NCBI GenBank assembly: GCA_913045055.1 | Contig: CAJWPI010000003.1 | Coordinates: 1 to 64,000, forward strand | Length of the DNA: 64,000 nt | Direction of reading: 5' to 3' | DNA from: an uncultured Gammaproteobacteria bacterium | GTDB taxonomy: Bacteria; Pseudomonadota; Gammaproteobacteria; Magnimaribacterales; Magnimaribacteraceae | Shown here: in pieces, positions 8,926 through 18,445 of the stretch | Numbering within the stretch: position 1 is the stretch's first letter | Layout of the letters: each line of letters opens with the position of its first letter | The notes under the pieces: model-generated | Databases searched by the model: none | What the model was told of the DNA's origin: nothing | What the model saw: the letters and a program-made list of their open reading frames with translations, nothing else | Translations under genes and position numbers: made by a program

Positions 8926-9711
8926 ATGAAAAATGATTATGAATTTTTAAATACCTCTATCGATGGTCATATTCTTGAAGTAACCATTAATAGGCCAGAG
9001 GTCTATAACGCTTTACATCCTCCCTCACAGCAAGAATTTCACGAAGTTTGGAATGAATTTGCTGATGATGAAGAACTTTGGATTGGAATAATTACAGGAG
9101 CTGGAGATAAAGCCTTTTCAGCTGGAAACGACCTTAAATATCAAGCCTCTGGAGGCGAAATGACTGCTATACCTGAAAGCGGTTTTGCAGGGTTAACGAA
9201 TAGGTTTAATCTAAATAAGCCTATTATCGCAGCTGTCAATGGAGTAGCTATGGGAGGAGGCATGGAAATAGCGCTCGCCTGCGATTTAATAATTGCTTCA
9301 GATAATGCAAGATTTGCTTTACCAGAACCAAAAGTTGGTCTAGCTGCATTAGCTGGAGGAATGCAAAGACTTCCAAGACAAATAGGTATGAAAGCAGCCA
9401 TGGGTATGATGCTAACAGGAAGGCACGTTGAAGCCTCTGAAGCTAAAGAGTTAGGAATCGTAAATGAGGTTGTAGAACAAAATAAACTATTAGAAACCGC
9501 TCGATCATGGGCCAAACAAATTGAAGAATGTTCTCCCATGTCTATTAGAGCTACCAAGCAGGTTGCTTATCAAAGTTTAGGTGAAGCAGATCTACAAAAA
9601 TCTATAAAAGGACAGTACTCCGCTGTTGGAGAACTATTTAAGAGTGAAGATTTTGTTGAAGGACCTAAAGCGTTTGCTGAAAAAAGGCCGCCAAAATGGA
9701 AAGGACGCTAA
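8926..9711 (+). CDS. Enoyl-CoA hydratase/isomerase (crotonase) family
   Basis: ITGAGDKAFSAGNDLK, GVAMGGGMEIALACDL. Confidence 0.9.
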   Translation: MKNDYEFLNTSIDGHILEVTINRPEVYNALHPPSQQEFHEVWNEFADDEELWIGIITGAGDKAFSAGNDLKYQASGGEMTAIPESGFAGLTNRFNLNKPIIAAVNGVAMGGGMEIALACDLIIASDNARFALPEPKVGLAALAGGMQRLPRQIGMKAAMGMMLTGRHVEASEAKELGIVNEVVEQNKLLETARSWAKQIEECSPMSIRATKQVAYQSLGEADLQKSIKGQYSAVGELFKSEDFVEGPKAFAEKRPPKWKGR

Positions 9712-10679
9712 AGAAAAATATATCGCTTTACCTTAAAGCTTGTTTCTTTTTACTCTTCATTAATACTGTGACTTCAGAAGAAGGTGGAGATAAAAACTTC
9801 GGGATTGTCATTCATGGAGGAGCTGGATCTTATGAGAATCTCTCCGCTGAAAAGGAGAAAGCATACAAAGATGGAGTTAATGAAGCTTTAATTAAGGGTT
9901 ATGAAATACTCAAATCAGGTGGAAGTAGTCTAGATGCTGTAACAGAAGCTGTATCTATTTTAGAAGATTTTCCACTTTTTAATGCAGGAAGAGGCTCAGT
10001 CTATACTTCAAAGGAAACTCAAGAGATGGATGCTTCTATAATGGATGGCTTGAATGGAATGGCAGGAGCTGTTGCTTCTGTCTCTACTATTAAAAATCCA
10101 ATTCGCTTAGCAAGAGCTGTGATGGAAAAATCATCTCATGTATTACTGGTTGGTGAGGGTGCTGAAGATTTTGCAAAACAGAATAAAATTAAAACCGTAG
10201 ATCCTTCTTACTTTCACTCTGAAAAAAATCTTCAAAGGGTTAGAAAACTCAAGAAAGATAAAAAATTAGGAACAGTAGGAGCAATAGCTTTAGACAAGCA
10301 AGGGAATTTAGCTGCAGCTACTTCAACTGGTGGAAGATCTAACAAGAGGCCAGGAAGAGTTGGAGATTCGCCTATTCTTGGTGCTGGAACTTGGGCTGAA
10401 AATGGATTTTGTGCTGTATCAGGAACAGGTCATGGGGAATATTTCATGAGACAACTAACAGCAGCAGAAGTTTGCAACAAAATGAAGTATCTCCAGATGT
10501 CTCTAGAAGATGCCGCTAATGCTGTTGTAGAGAGACTTTCTAAGACAGGAGGAGCGGGAGGTATAATTGCTATAGATTCGACAGGAAAAATGTCTGCCCC
10601 TTTCAATACTGCTGGCATGGTCAGAGGGATGTATTCCAAAGAAGAAGGTAAAACAATTAAAATTTATAAAGAAGATTAA
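9696..10679 (+). CDS. Isoaspartyl peptidase / type 2 L-asparaginase (Ntn hydrolase)
   Basis: IHGGAGSYENL..., DKKLGTVGAIALDKQGNLAAATSTGG autoprocessing site, signal peptide-like N-terminus. Confidence 0.9.
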   Translation: MERTLKKNISLYLKACFFLLFINTVTSEEGGDKNFGIVIHGGAGSYENLSAEKEKAYKDGVNEALIKGYEILKSGGSSLDAVTEAVSILEDFPLFNAGRGSVYTSKETQEMDASIMDGLNGMAGAVASVSTIKNPIRLARAVMEKSSHVLLVGEGAEDFAKQNKIKTVDPSYFHSEKNLQRVRKLKKDKKLGTVGAIALDKQGNLAAATSTGGRSNKRPGRVGDSPILGAGTWAENGFCAVSGTGHGEYFMRQLTAAEVCNKMKYLQMSLEDAANAVVERLSKTGGAGGIIAIDSTGKMSAPFNTAGMVRGMYSKEEGKTIKIYKED

Positions 10680-10832
10680 TCTATAGAGAATAGGTAAAAA
10701 AGCCTTTTAAGGTAATTGAATTAATTAATTAATTTAAATTTCTTAACATTCTGTTTACCTCAACTACTGTTGCCATTTAATGTTTAAGATAGATAAGGTA
10801 GAGTAAACATTATTAAGAAATAAGGAGAAAAT

Positions 10833-11597
10833 ATGTTCGACTTAACTGGTAAAACAGCAATTATAACGGGATCATCAAAAGGTATTGGGAAATCTATAGC
10901 TATGCAAATGGCACTACAAGGAGCAAAAGTTGTAGTTTCAAGTAGAAAAGCAGAGATGTGCGAAAAAACAGCAAAAGAAATAAATAATGCTTGTTCAAAA
11001 ACAGATGGAGAGGCTATTGTTATTCCGTGCAATATTTCAGATAAAACTGCTCTTAAACTTTTAGTGGATGAAACCAACAGCCAATTCGGAAAAATAGATA
11101 TCTTAGTTTGTAATGCAGCAACTAACCCCTATTTTGGATCCATTCAAGATATACCCGAAGAAGCTTTTGACAAAGTTATGAACAATAATATAAAAAGTAA
11201 CCATCTCTTATGCCAAATGGTTATCCCTGAAATGATTGATAGAAAAGATGGAAGTATTATTTTTATTTCTTCTGTAGGGGGTATTAGAGCCAGTACGGTA
11301 ATTGGAGCTTACAATGTATCTAAAGCAGCAGATATTATGTTAGCTAAAAACTTGGCTGCCGAGTTTGGTAAATTTAATGTCCGAAGTAATGTCATAGCAC
11401 CAGGTCTATTTAAAACTGACTTTGCAAAAGCCCTATGGGAGAACCCAGAAATTTTAAAACAGGCTACAGCAACTTGTCCTATGAGAAGAATTGGCGAACC
11501 TGATGAAATTGGAGGGGCGGCTGTATTTCTAGCTTCTAAAGCTGCAAGTTTTGTGAACGGTCATACCCTAGTAATTGATGGTGGATCTACGGTTTAG
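10833..11597 (+). CDS. Short-chain dehydrogenase/reductase (SDR)
   Basis: TGSSKGIG, NAATN, S...YNVSK. Confidence 0.93.
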   Translation: MFDLTGKTAIITGSSKGIGKSIAMQMALQGAKVVVSSRKAEMCEKTAKEINNACSKTDGEAIVIPCNISDKTALKLLVDETNSQFGKIDILVCNAATNPYFGSIQDIPEEAFDKVMNNNIKSNHLLCQMVIPEMIDRKDGSIIFISSVGGIRASTVIGAYNVSKAADIMLAKNLAAEFGKFNVRSNVIAPGLFKTDFAKALWENPEILKQATATCPMRRIGEPDEIGGAAVFLASKAASFVNGHTLVIDGGSTV

Positions 11598-11609
11598 TGG
11601 GAGATAAAA

Positions 11610-12431
11610 ATGGAAGACGAAGTTGTTTTATTTCAGAAAAAAGAAGGAGTAGCTACCGTTACCCTTAATAGGCCAGATCGTCTTAATGCAGTTAATGACG
11701 GAATTAGAGCTGGTCTTAGAGAGAAACTAGATGATGCTTGTAAAGATGATGAAGTAAAAGTAATTATTATTACTGGAGCCGGACGAGGTTTCTGTGCAGG
11801 AGCTGATATGGATGGCTTAGCTGCTACAAGTGAAGGCAAATCACAAGGAAAACAAAGAGAAGCAGAAAAAAGAAATTATGCTGCAAATAATGTAAAAGGT
11901 TTTGATGGTGGATTCAGTTATTTTCCTACTTTACCTAAACCTGTTATTGCAGCAATTAATGGACCAGCTGCGGGTGTAGGTTTCATAATGGCATTGTATT
12001 GTGATATCAGGTTTGCAAAAGAAGGAGCAGTGTTCTCAAGCGCTTTCTCAAAAAGAGGTTTAATAGCCGAATGGGGAGTTGGATGGATATTACCTAGATT
12101 AGTAGGTATAGCCAGAGCTAACGACATTTTATTTTCTTCTAGAAAATTTACTGCGGATGAAGCTGAGAAGATGGGATTAGTAAACCAAACATTCTCAGAA
12201 GAAGAATTTGATAATTCTGTATTTGAATATGCTAAAGAACTTGCTGAGAGTGTCTCTCCAAGATCCGTTAGGATAATGAAAGAGCAAATTTATAACGCTC
12301 AAAGAGAAACAATTGATGAGAATCTTGAGAGCTCTATGAAAGCAATGATAGAAAGTTTTGATACGGAAGACTTCAAAGAAGGAGTAGCTCACTTTATAGA
12401 AAAAAGAGCACCTAAATTTACAGGAAAGTAA
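11610..12431 (+). CDS. Enoyl-CoA hydratase/isomerase family
   Basis: ITGAGRGFCAGADMDGL, GPAAGVGFIMALYCDIRFA. Confidence 0.9.
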   Translation: MEDEVVLFQKKEGVATVTLNRPDRLNAVNDGIRAGLREKLDDACKDDEVKVIIITGAGRGFCAGADMDGLAATSEGKSQGKQREAEKRNYAANNVKGFDGGFSYFPTLPKPVIAAINGPAAGVGFIMALYCDIRFAKEGAVFSSAFSKRGLIAEWGVGWILPRLVGIARANDILFSSRKFTADEAEKMGLVNQTFSEEEFDNSVFEYAKELAESVSPRSVRIMKEQIYNAQRETIDENLESSMKAMIESFDTEDFKEGVAHFIEKRAPKFTGK

Positions 12432-12432
12432 A

Positions 12433-14136
12433 ATGGATATGAACGATCTTTCGAAAAAAGAGGTAAGAGAGAAAATTGCTCTAGACTTTACTAAAGATGG
12501 CCTCTTTGAACTAGCAGAGCAGACTATAAGAGGAAATAAATATCATGTATTTGCTAATGCTCCAAAGAATCTATTTGAATATTTCCAATTTGGATTAACA
12601 CATGGAGAGTGGAATTTCATTTCTTATGAAGGGAAACAATATTCCTATCAAGAAACTTTAAACCAAGCTGCAGGATTATCGCATTTATTAATAAATGAAT
12701 ATGGAATAAAAAAAGGCGATAGAGTCGCATTAGCAATGAGAAATTATCCCGAATGGATTTTTTCTTATATTGCCATAACTTCAATAGGAGCAATAGCTGT
12801 ACCTCTTAATTCATGGTGGCAAGCAAAGGAATTAGAATATGCATTGACCCATAGTGATTCAAAAATTTTTATAGGTGATGAAGAACGCATCACCAGTCTA
12901 GAAGGTTTAGTCTTGGATATTCCAAGAATAAGTGTGAGAAGTAAAAGACAAGATTTTAAAAATACCGTCAACTTCGAAAGGGTAGTAAAACCAATGGATC
13001 ATTTTCCTAAAGTAGAAGTTTCTCCAGAAGATGATGCCAGTATCATGTACACTTCTGGAAGCACTGGATTCCCTAAAGGAGTGGTCTCAACACATAGATC
13101 CATAATTTCTACTCCCATATCCTGGTTGATGTTAGGATTTATAGCATCTAGTGTTGATTCGGGAGCAGGTCAACAAATTCCTGAACACCCTTGTACAATA
13201 GCTGCTGTACCACTTTTCCATGTTACAGGTTCTCACTCTATATTTCTTCTGTCGGTATTATTAAAAAGAAATATAGTTCTAATGTATAAATGGGATCCAT
13301 TAGAGGCTATTAAACTCATAGAAAAACATAAAGTAACTACTTTTAGTGGAGTACCCACAATGGCATGGGAAATACTACAAGCACATAAACAAAATCCAGA
13401 CATAGATCTTTCAAGCCTCTTAGATTTAGGGGCTGGTGGCGCCGCTAGACCTCCAGAACAACTAAAGGCTCAAGAAAAGGAATTTCCAGATAAAGGAGCT
13501 CAAATAGGATATGGATTAACTGAAACTAATGCTGCAGGAACAAATGCCGGAGGATCCTTACTCTATGAAAGACCTACCTCTGCTGGATTCCCTACTCCTT
13601 TTTTAACTTCAGTAAGAATCTTAGATGAAAAGAACAAAGATTTAAAAACTGGTGAAATTGGAGAAGTAGCTATTAAATCTACTTCTAATTTTAGATGCTA
13701 TTGGAAAAACCAAGACGCTACTGATGAAGTACTGGATAAGGAAGGCTGGTTTAAAACTGGTGATGTTGGTACCTTAGATGAAAATGGCTTTCTCTATATA
13801 AAAGATAGAATAAAAGACATTGTTATAAGGGGTGGAGAGAATATAGCGTGTTTAGAGATAGAAGCAGCTATTTACGAACACCCTTCAGTCCTAGAAGCAT
13901 CGGTATTCGGAGTACCTGACGAAAGACTTGGAGAAAAGCTTGCTACAAAAATAGCTACCAATCCCAACATGAAATTAAGTAAAGAGGATATATCTAACTT
14001 TTTATCAGAACGTTTAGCTAAATTTAAAATTCCTGAATTTATTTGGATACAGGTTGAACAATTGCCAAGAATAGCTTCAGGGAAGATTGCTAAAAAAGAA
14101 ATGAGAGAAGAGGCAATAAAAGAACTGGGTGTCTAA
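12433..14136 (+). CDS. Acyl-CoA synthetase / AMP-dependent ligase
   Basis: MYTSGSTGFPKGV, GYGLTETNA, KDRIKDIVIRGGENI motifs. Confidence 0.93.
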   Translation: MDMNDLSKKEVREKIALDFTKDGLFELAEQTIRGNKYHVFANAPKNLFEYFQFGLTHGEWNFISYEGKQYSYQETLNQAAGLSHLLINEYGIKKGDRVALAMRNYPEWIFSYIAITSIGAIAVPLNSWWQAKELEYALTHSDSKIFIGDEERITSLEGLVLDIPRISVRSKRQDFKNTVNFERVVKPMDHFPKVEVSPEDDASIMYTSGSTGFPKGVVSTHRSIISTPISWLMLGFIASSVDSGAGQQIPEHPCTIAAVPLFHVTGSHSIFLLSVLLKRNIVLMYKWDPLEAIKLIEKHKVTTFSGVPTMAWEILQAHKQNPDIDLSSLLDLGAGGAARPPEQLKAQEKEFPDKGAQIGYGLTETNAAGTNAGGSLLYERPTSAGFPTPFLTSVRILDEKNKDLKTGEIGEVAIKSTSNFRCYWKNQDATDEVLDKEGWFKTGDVGTLDENGFLYIKDRIKDIVIRGGENIACLEIEAAIYEHPSVLEASVFGVPDERLGEKLATKIATNPNMKLSKEDISNFLSERLAKFKIPEFIWIQVEQLPRIASGKIAKKEMREEAIKELGV

Positions 14137-14145
14137 GGAGAACTA

Positions 14146-14949
14146 ATGGAAATAACAAATAAAAGGGTTGTGGTAACTGGAGCGGCAAGTGGTATAGGTA
14201 AAGCCTTATGTAATGCTTTTAAAGACTCTGGAGTAGATTCTGTAGTAGCTGTAGATATTAATGAAGAGGGAGTAAGCAAAACAGCTGCAGAAATAGATGG
14301 TCATAGTGTAGTTGCAAATGTAGCAAAAGAAGAAGATATTAAAAGAATTATTGATGAAGCTAATAAATATTCAGGGGGAATTGATATTTATTGTTCTAAT
14401 GCAGGCATATCTGGTGCACCAGGTTTTATAGAAGCTAAACAAGGAGATTGGCAAAATATTTGGGAAGTTAATGTCATGTCACATGTTTTTGCAGCAAAAA
14501 ATGTTATTCCTCAGATGCTTAAACAAGGTGAAGGATATTTGATGAATACAGCCTCCGCAGCAGGATTATTAACTCAATTAGGGAGTGCTGGATATTCAGT
14601 AACTAAGGCCGCAGCTGTAAGTTTCGCAGAGTGGATAAAAATCACTTATGGTTCAAGGGGTATTGGGGTATCTTGCTTATGTCCTCAAGCCGTTAGAACA
14701 GCAATGACTGCACAAGGGCCGGGGGTTGCGGGAGTGGATGGCATGATAGAACCTAATGTAGCTGCTGAAGATGTAATTGACGCTATAAGAAACAATCGGT
14801 TTTTGGTTACACCTCATGAAGAAGTTCTAGAATACGTTAAAAGAAAAGCTGCTGATAGGGACAGGTGGATTTACGGCATGCAGAGATTGCAAGATAATTT
14901 TGTAGAACAACTTTCTCATGTGAAGGACTATCAAAATTTTAAGAAATAG
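14146..14949 (+). CDS. SDR family oxidoreductase
   Basis: TGAASGIGK, YSVTK. Confidence 0.93.
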   Translation: MEITNKRVVVTGAASGIGKALCNAFKDSGVDSVVAVDINEEGVSKTAAEIDGHSVVANVAKEEDIKRIIDEANKYSGGIDIYCSNAGISGAPGFIEAKQGDWQNIWEVNVMSHVFAAKNVIPQMLKQGEGYLMNTASAAGLLTQLGSAGYSVTKAAAVSFAEWIKITYGSRGIGVSCLCPQAVRTAMTAQGPGVAGVDGMIEPNVAAEDVIDAIRNNRFLVTPHEEVLEYVKRKAADRDRWIYGMQRLQDNFVEQLSHVKDYQNFKK

Positions 14950-15594
14950 TTATTTTTTTTTCGTATATTGAAAAAAAGCAAACCAACATACAGCTGGTAA
15001 TAAGGCTACCCCAATAAAGGCTATAGCTGCAGATTCATTTTTTAAAGCAGCTGTACCTAGAGCAGAAAAAACTAGGGATACACCTAGGTTAGATAATGAA
15101 GTAGCTAGTATAAAAGTTTTAAACGACATATTGGTCATCCCAGCAGCTAGGGTTGTTAGTTCAGCAAAAAAAGGTGCAGGTCTTGCAAGAATTAGAGCTA
15201 AAATACCAAATTGATTTGATAGTCGCTCTGCTTGTAGTAAGTCCTTCTCTCCAATTAGTCTTTTACTTAAAGGTCTAGCAGCTAACATCCCCATCAAGTA
15301 ACCTACTAAACAGCTAAAAGTTAGACCAAGCCAAATAACCACAAATGAGATTGAAAACCCAAGAGTAGCTCCTGCTAAAGTATTAGTTAGACCGTTGGGT
15401 ATTGGGAAGAAAACATCAGCAGTTAAGGCAGTAATAATGATTAAAGAAGTATTAAATAGGTTGCCGCTTGTCCAGTCTAAAAGATCTTGACTTAACTTAA
15501 GAATTTGAGGTTCAAGTAATAATAAGGGCAAGATTATTGAAGTCATAAATATGACCAAAAAAATAGAAAGTTTTAACCAAAATGGAATGGTCAT
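14950..15594 (-). CDS. VTT/TVP38 (DedA-like) membrane protein
   Basis: Multi-TM; FFPIPNGLTNTLAGATLG and ILARPAPFFAELTTLAAG typical of the VTT domain. Confidence 0.75.
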   Translation of the reverse strand: MTIPFWLKLSIFLVIFMTSIILPLLLLEPQILKLSQDLLDWTSGNLFNTSLIIITALTADVFFPIPNGLTNTLAGATLGFSISFVVIWLGLTFSCLVGYLMGMLAARPLSKRLIGEKDLLQAERLSNQFGILALILARPAPFFAELTTLAAGMTNMSFKTFILATSLSNLGVSLVFSALGTAALKNESAAIAFIGVALLPAVCWFAFFQYTKKK

Positions 15595-15608
15595 TTAGTT
15601 AAGAAAGT

Positions 15609-16490
15609 TTAATATTTCTTAGTGCTATCAGGTTCATTTATAACTTTATTCTCTATATAGCCTAATTCTGAAATAGCTATCTTAATGACATCTCCAGCTT
15701 TTAAAAACTTTCCTTCCACTACCCCTACTCCTCCTGGTGTTCCTGTTAATATTAGATCTCCAGGTTCTAAAGTAAAAGCTGTGGAAAGATGTTCAACTAA
15801 AGTGTAGCAATCAAAAATTAGATGTTTTGTATTAGAGTCTTGTCTTTTTTCACCATTTACTTCTGTTGTGATACTTAAGTTATGCGGATCAGAGATCTCA
15901 TCGGAAGTAACTATTGCGGGACCAAAGGGACAATGGGTATCGAAAGATTTTCCCATGGTAAAAGTTGGTGATCTCAATTGCCAATCCCTGACACTAAGAT
16001 CGTTAGCAATGGCAAATCCAGCTATAACCTTATGTGCTTCTTCTTTTGGAATGTGTCTACATTTTTTTCCTATTATAAAAGCAAGTTCTCCTTCAAAATC
16101 TAACATTTCAGACACTTTAGGATCATGTACTTCTTCAAAAGGTCCAGCTACCGAAAGAGACTGTTTATTAAAAACCATAGGAACTTCAGGTTCTTCCATC
16201 TCCCTTCCAGCTGCCCTAACCTCCTCAAGATGGTCAGCATAATTTAATCCAATAGCAAGAATTTTTGGAGGTCTAGGTATGGGTGATTTTAACTTTATAT
16301 TAGTGAGTGGTATTTTCCTTTTTGTTTGTTCACAAAGTTTTTTGGCTATATTGAGAACTTCCTCTCCCCCTTCAAGAAAAGCTAACATGTTATTGGGAAT
16401 ATCTTGGTCCTGAGAAAAGGGAATTATATTATCCTCTTCTAGAGATCCGATGCCTTCCTCGCTTTCATTTAGGTAAGTTATTAATCTCAT
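15609..16490 (-). CDS. Fumarylacetoacetate hydrolase (FAH) family protein
   Basis: ILAIGLNYADHLEE, LDFEGELAFIIGKKCR, GDLILTGTPGGVG. Confidence 0.92.
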   Translation of the reverse strand: MRLITYLNESEEGIGSLEEDNIIPFSQDQDIPNNMLAFLEGGEEVLNIAKKLCEQTKRKIPLTNIKLKSPIPRPPKILAIGLNYADHLEEVRAAGREMEEPEVPMVFNKQSLSVAGPFEEVHDPKVSEMLDFEGELAFIIGKKCRHIPKEEAHKVIAGFAIANDLSVRDWQLRSPTFTMGKSFDTHCPFGPAIVTSDEISDPHNLSITTEVNGEKRQDSNTKHLIFDCYTLVEHLSTAFTLEPGDLILTGTPGGVGVVEGKFLKAGDVIKIAISELGYIENKVINEPDSTKKY

Positions 16491-16534
16491 GAGATTCTCC
16501 TAAAATTATATTTTGAGCTACAGGAACAGTATTC

Positions 16535-16547
16535 TACCAAAATGGTA
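16535..16547. promoter_or_regulatory. Small inverted repeat, possible operator between divergent FAH and VOC genes
   Basis: TACCA-AAA-TGGTA in the divergent intergenic region. Confidence 0.25.
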
Positions 16548-16609
16548 ATAGTTAATTGATAATGGCTAATAAAGAATCTAGACTCTCACAGTTAACAGGA
16601 GAATAAATA

Positions 16610-17623
16610 ATGTCAGGTATAAAAGTAAAAGAGGTTGCTTACCCTACTCTTCAATGTCCAGATTTAGATATTCAAGAGCAGTTTTTAATCCATTTTGGGA
16701 TGCATACCGTTCAAAAAACAGAAGATACTCTATTAATGAGGGGAGAGGGTCCTCAACAATTTATAGAAGTATGTAAGAAGGGAGAAAAAAAATTTATAGG
16801 AGCAGCATTTAATGCTGAATCTTTAGAAGATCTAGAAAAACTAAGTAAAGCTGAATCTTTTACTGATATTGAAGAGCTTCAAACACCAGGAGGAGGATTT
16901 TCTACTAAAGGTATTGATCCTGACGGCTTGGAAGTTGCTGTCTTATTTGGAACAAAAGAAAGAGATATAGATAAAGAGCTGATTCCTCATGCATCTAATG
17001 AAGGAGGTCAAAAGAATAGAATTAATGAAATTAAAAGATTCTCTAAAGGGACATACCCTAAAATCCTAAGATTTGGTCATTATGGTATAAATTCAGTAAA
17101 TATCCCAGAAGCCTTGAAATGGTACAACAGTCACATAGGGATCATTGCAACTGATATTATCAAAGTCCCTCCCCCTCCCATAACAGAAGATTCTATGACT
17201 ATCGGAATATTTGCTAGATTAGATCGAGGGCTTGAACCTACTGATCATCACTCAATTTTTTGGCTGGATGCTAACTTACAATCAGAAGGGGTTCCGGGTT
17301 TAAATCACGTATCATTTGAGATGGTAAGTATAGATGATGTCTTTATGGGTCATGAAATATTAAAAAAACATGCTAAAGAATTCAATTATGAATCAGAATG
17401 GGGTGTGGGTCGACATTATCAAGGAAGTCAAATTTTTGATTATTGGCGTAGCCCTTTCAAACAAATACATGAACATCAAACGGATGGAGATTATTTTGAC
17501 AACACAATTCCTCCGCAATTAATAGATGCATCAGGAGATGGAGATCCTAAAAATCCTGAATTAGGACCATCACAATGGGGAGATCCTATATCTGCTACCT
17601 TTGGAAATAAAGAAGGAGTTTAA
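16610..17623 (+). CDS. Two-domain VOC protein, extradiol ring-cleavage dioxygenase-like
   Basis: Two VOC repeats; candidate metal ligands in FGHYGINSVN, GLNHVSFEM, IHEHQTDGD. Confidence 0.75.
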   Translation: MSGIKVKEVAYPTLQCPDLDIQEQFLIHFGMHTVQKTEDTLLMRGEGPQQFIEVCKKGEKKFIGAAFNAESLEDLEKLSKAESFTDIEELQTPGGGFSTKGIDPDGLEVAVLFGTKERDIDKELIPHASNEGGQKNRINEIKRFSKGTYPKILRFGHYGINSVNIPEALKWYNSHIGIIATDIIKVPPPPITEDSMTIGIFARLDRGLEPTDHHSIFWLDANLQSEGVPGLNHVSFEMVSIDDVFMGHEILKKHAKEFNYESEWGVGRHYQGSQIFDYWRSPFKQIHEHQTDGDYFDNTIPPQLIDASGDGDPKNPELGPSQWGDPISATFGNKEGV

Positions 17624-17627
17624 GCTT

Positions 17628-18398
17628 ATGTCTATTTCAGAAAAACCAGTAGCTATAGTAACAGGTGGCAGTAGGGGCGTCGGGGAAGCAACAGCTATCT
17701 TCTTAGCTAAAAAAGGATGGAATGTAACTATAACCTGTACAAGTTCAATTAAAGATGCAAATAAAGTAGTTAAAAAATGTGAGGATCTAGGAGCAGAAGC
17801 ATTAGCACTTTCAGCAGATGTTTCAGAAGATTCTTCTTGCAGAGAAACCGCAAGTCAAACTCTAGATAAATGGGGAAGAATAGATAGCTTAGTTAATAAT
17901 GCTGGTACTACTAAATTTGTTTTTGACCACTCTGATCTTGAGGGTCTAGATGCACAAGATTTTCTAAAGATTTATAAAGTAAATGTAGTGGGTCCTTTTC
18001 AGATGGTAAGAGCTTGTAAAGAATCTCTTCTTAACAGTAAGAACCCAAGTGTTGTGAATGTTTCATCAATTGCAGGTATAAAAGGTATAGGGAGCTCATT
18101 AGCATATGCTTCGTCAAAAGGCGCTCTAAATACTATGACTAAATCGATGGCCAGAAATCTTGGACCGATTAGAGTTAATGCAGTTTGTCCGGGTTTTATC
18201 CAGGGAGAATGGCTAAAAAAAGGATTGGGGGAAGAACTTTATAATGCAGCACTTAAAAATATTCAAGACAATACCCCGCTTGGTCTAGCAGTAACTCCAG
18301 ATGAAGTAGCAGAAGTAATCTATGGATTCATAGATGTTTCAAAAGTTATCACTGGGGAAACTTTTCTTGTGGATGGAGGACACCATCTCACAATATAA
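17628..18398 (+). CDS. SDR family oxidoreductase
   Basis: TGGSRGVGEA, NNAGT, YASSK; start moved from the track TTG (17601) to ATG 17628 preceded by GGAG. Confidence 0.9.
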   Translation: MSISEKPVAIVTGGSRGVGEATAIFLAKKGWNVTITCTSSIKDANKVVKKCEDLGAEALALSADVSEDSSCRETASQTLDKWGRIDSLVNNAGTTKFVFDHSDLEGLDAQDFLKIYKVNVVGPFQMVRACKESLLNSKNPSVVNVSSIAGIKGIGSSLAYASSKGALNTMTKSMARNLGPIRVNAVCPGFIQGEWLKKGLGEELYNAALKNIQDNTPLGLAVTPDEVAEVIYGFIDVSKVITGETFLVDGGHHLTI

Positions 18399-18445
18399 AA
18401 TTTTACGTATCTTTAATACTAAGAAAAAACAGTCTAAGAAGTCTA

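Noticed and set aside
10706-10740. TTAATTAATTAATTTAAATTT palindromic AT run
   Set aside because: Low-complexity AT sequence expected in this composition; no second copy or specific motif.
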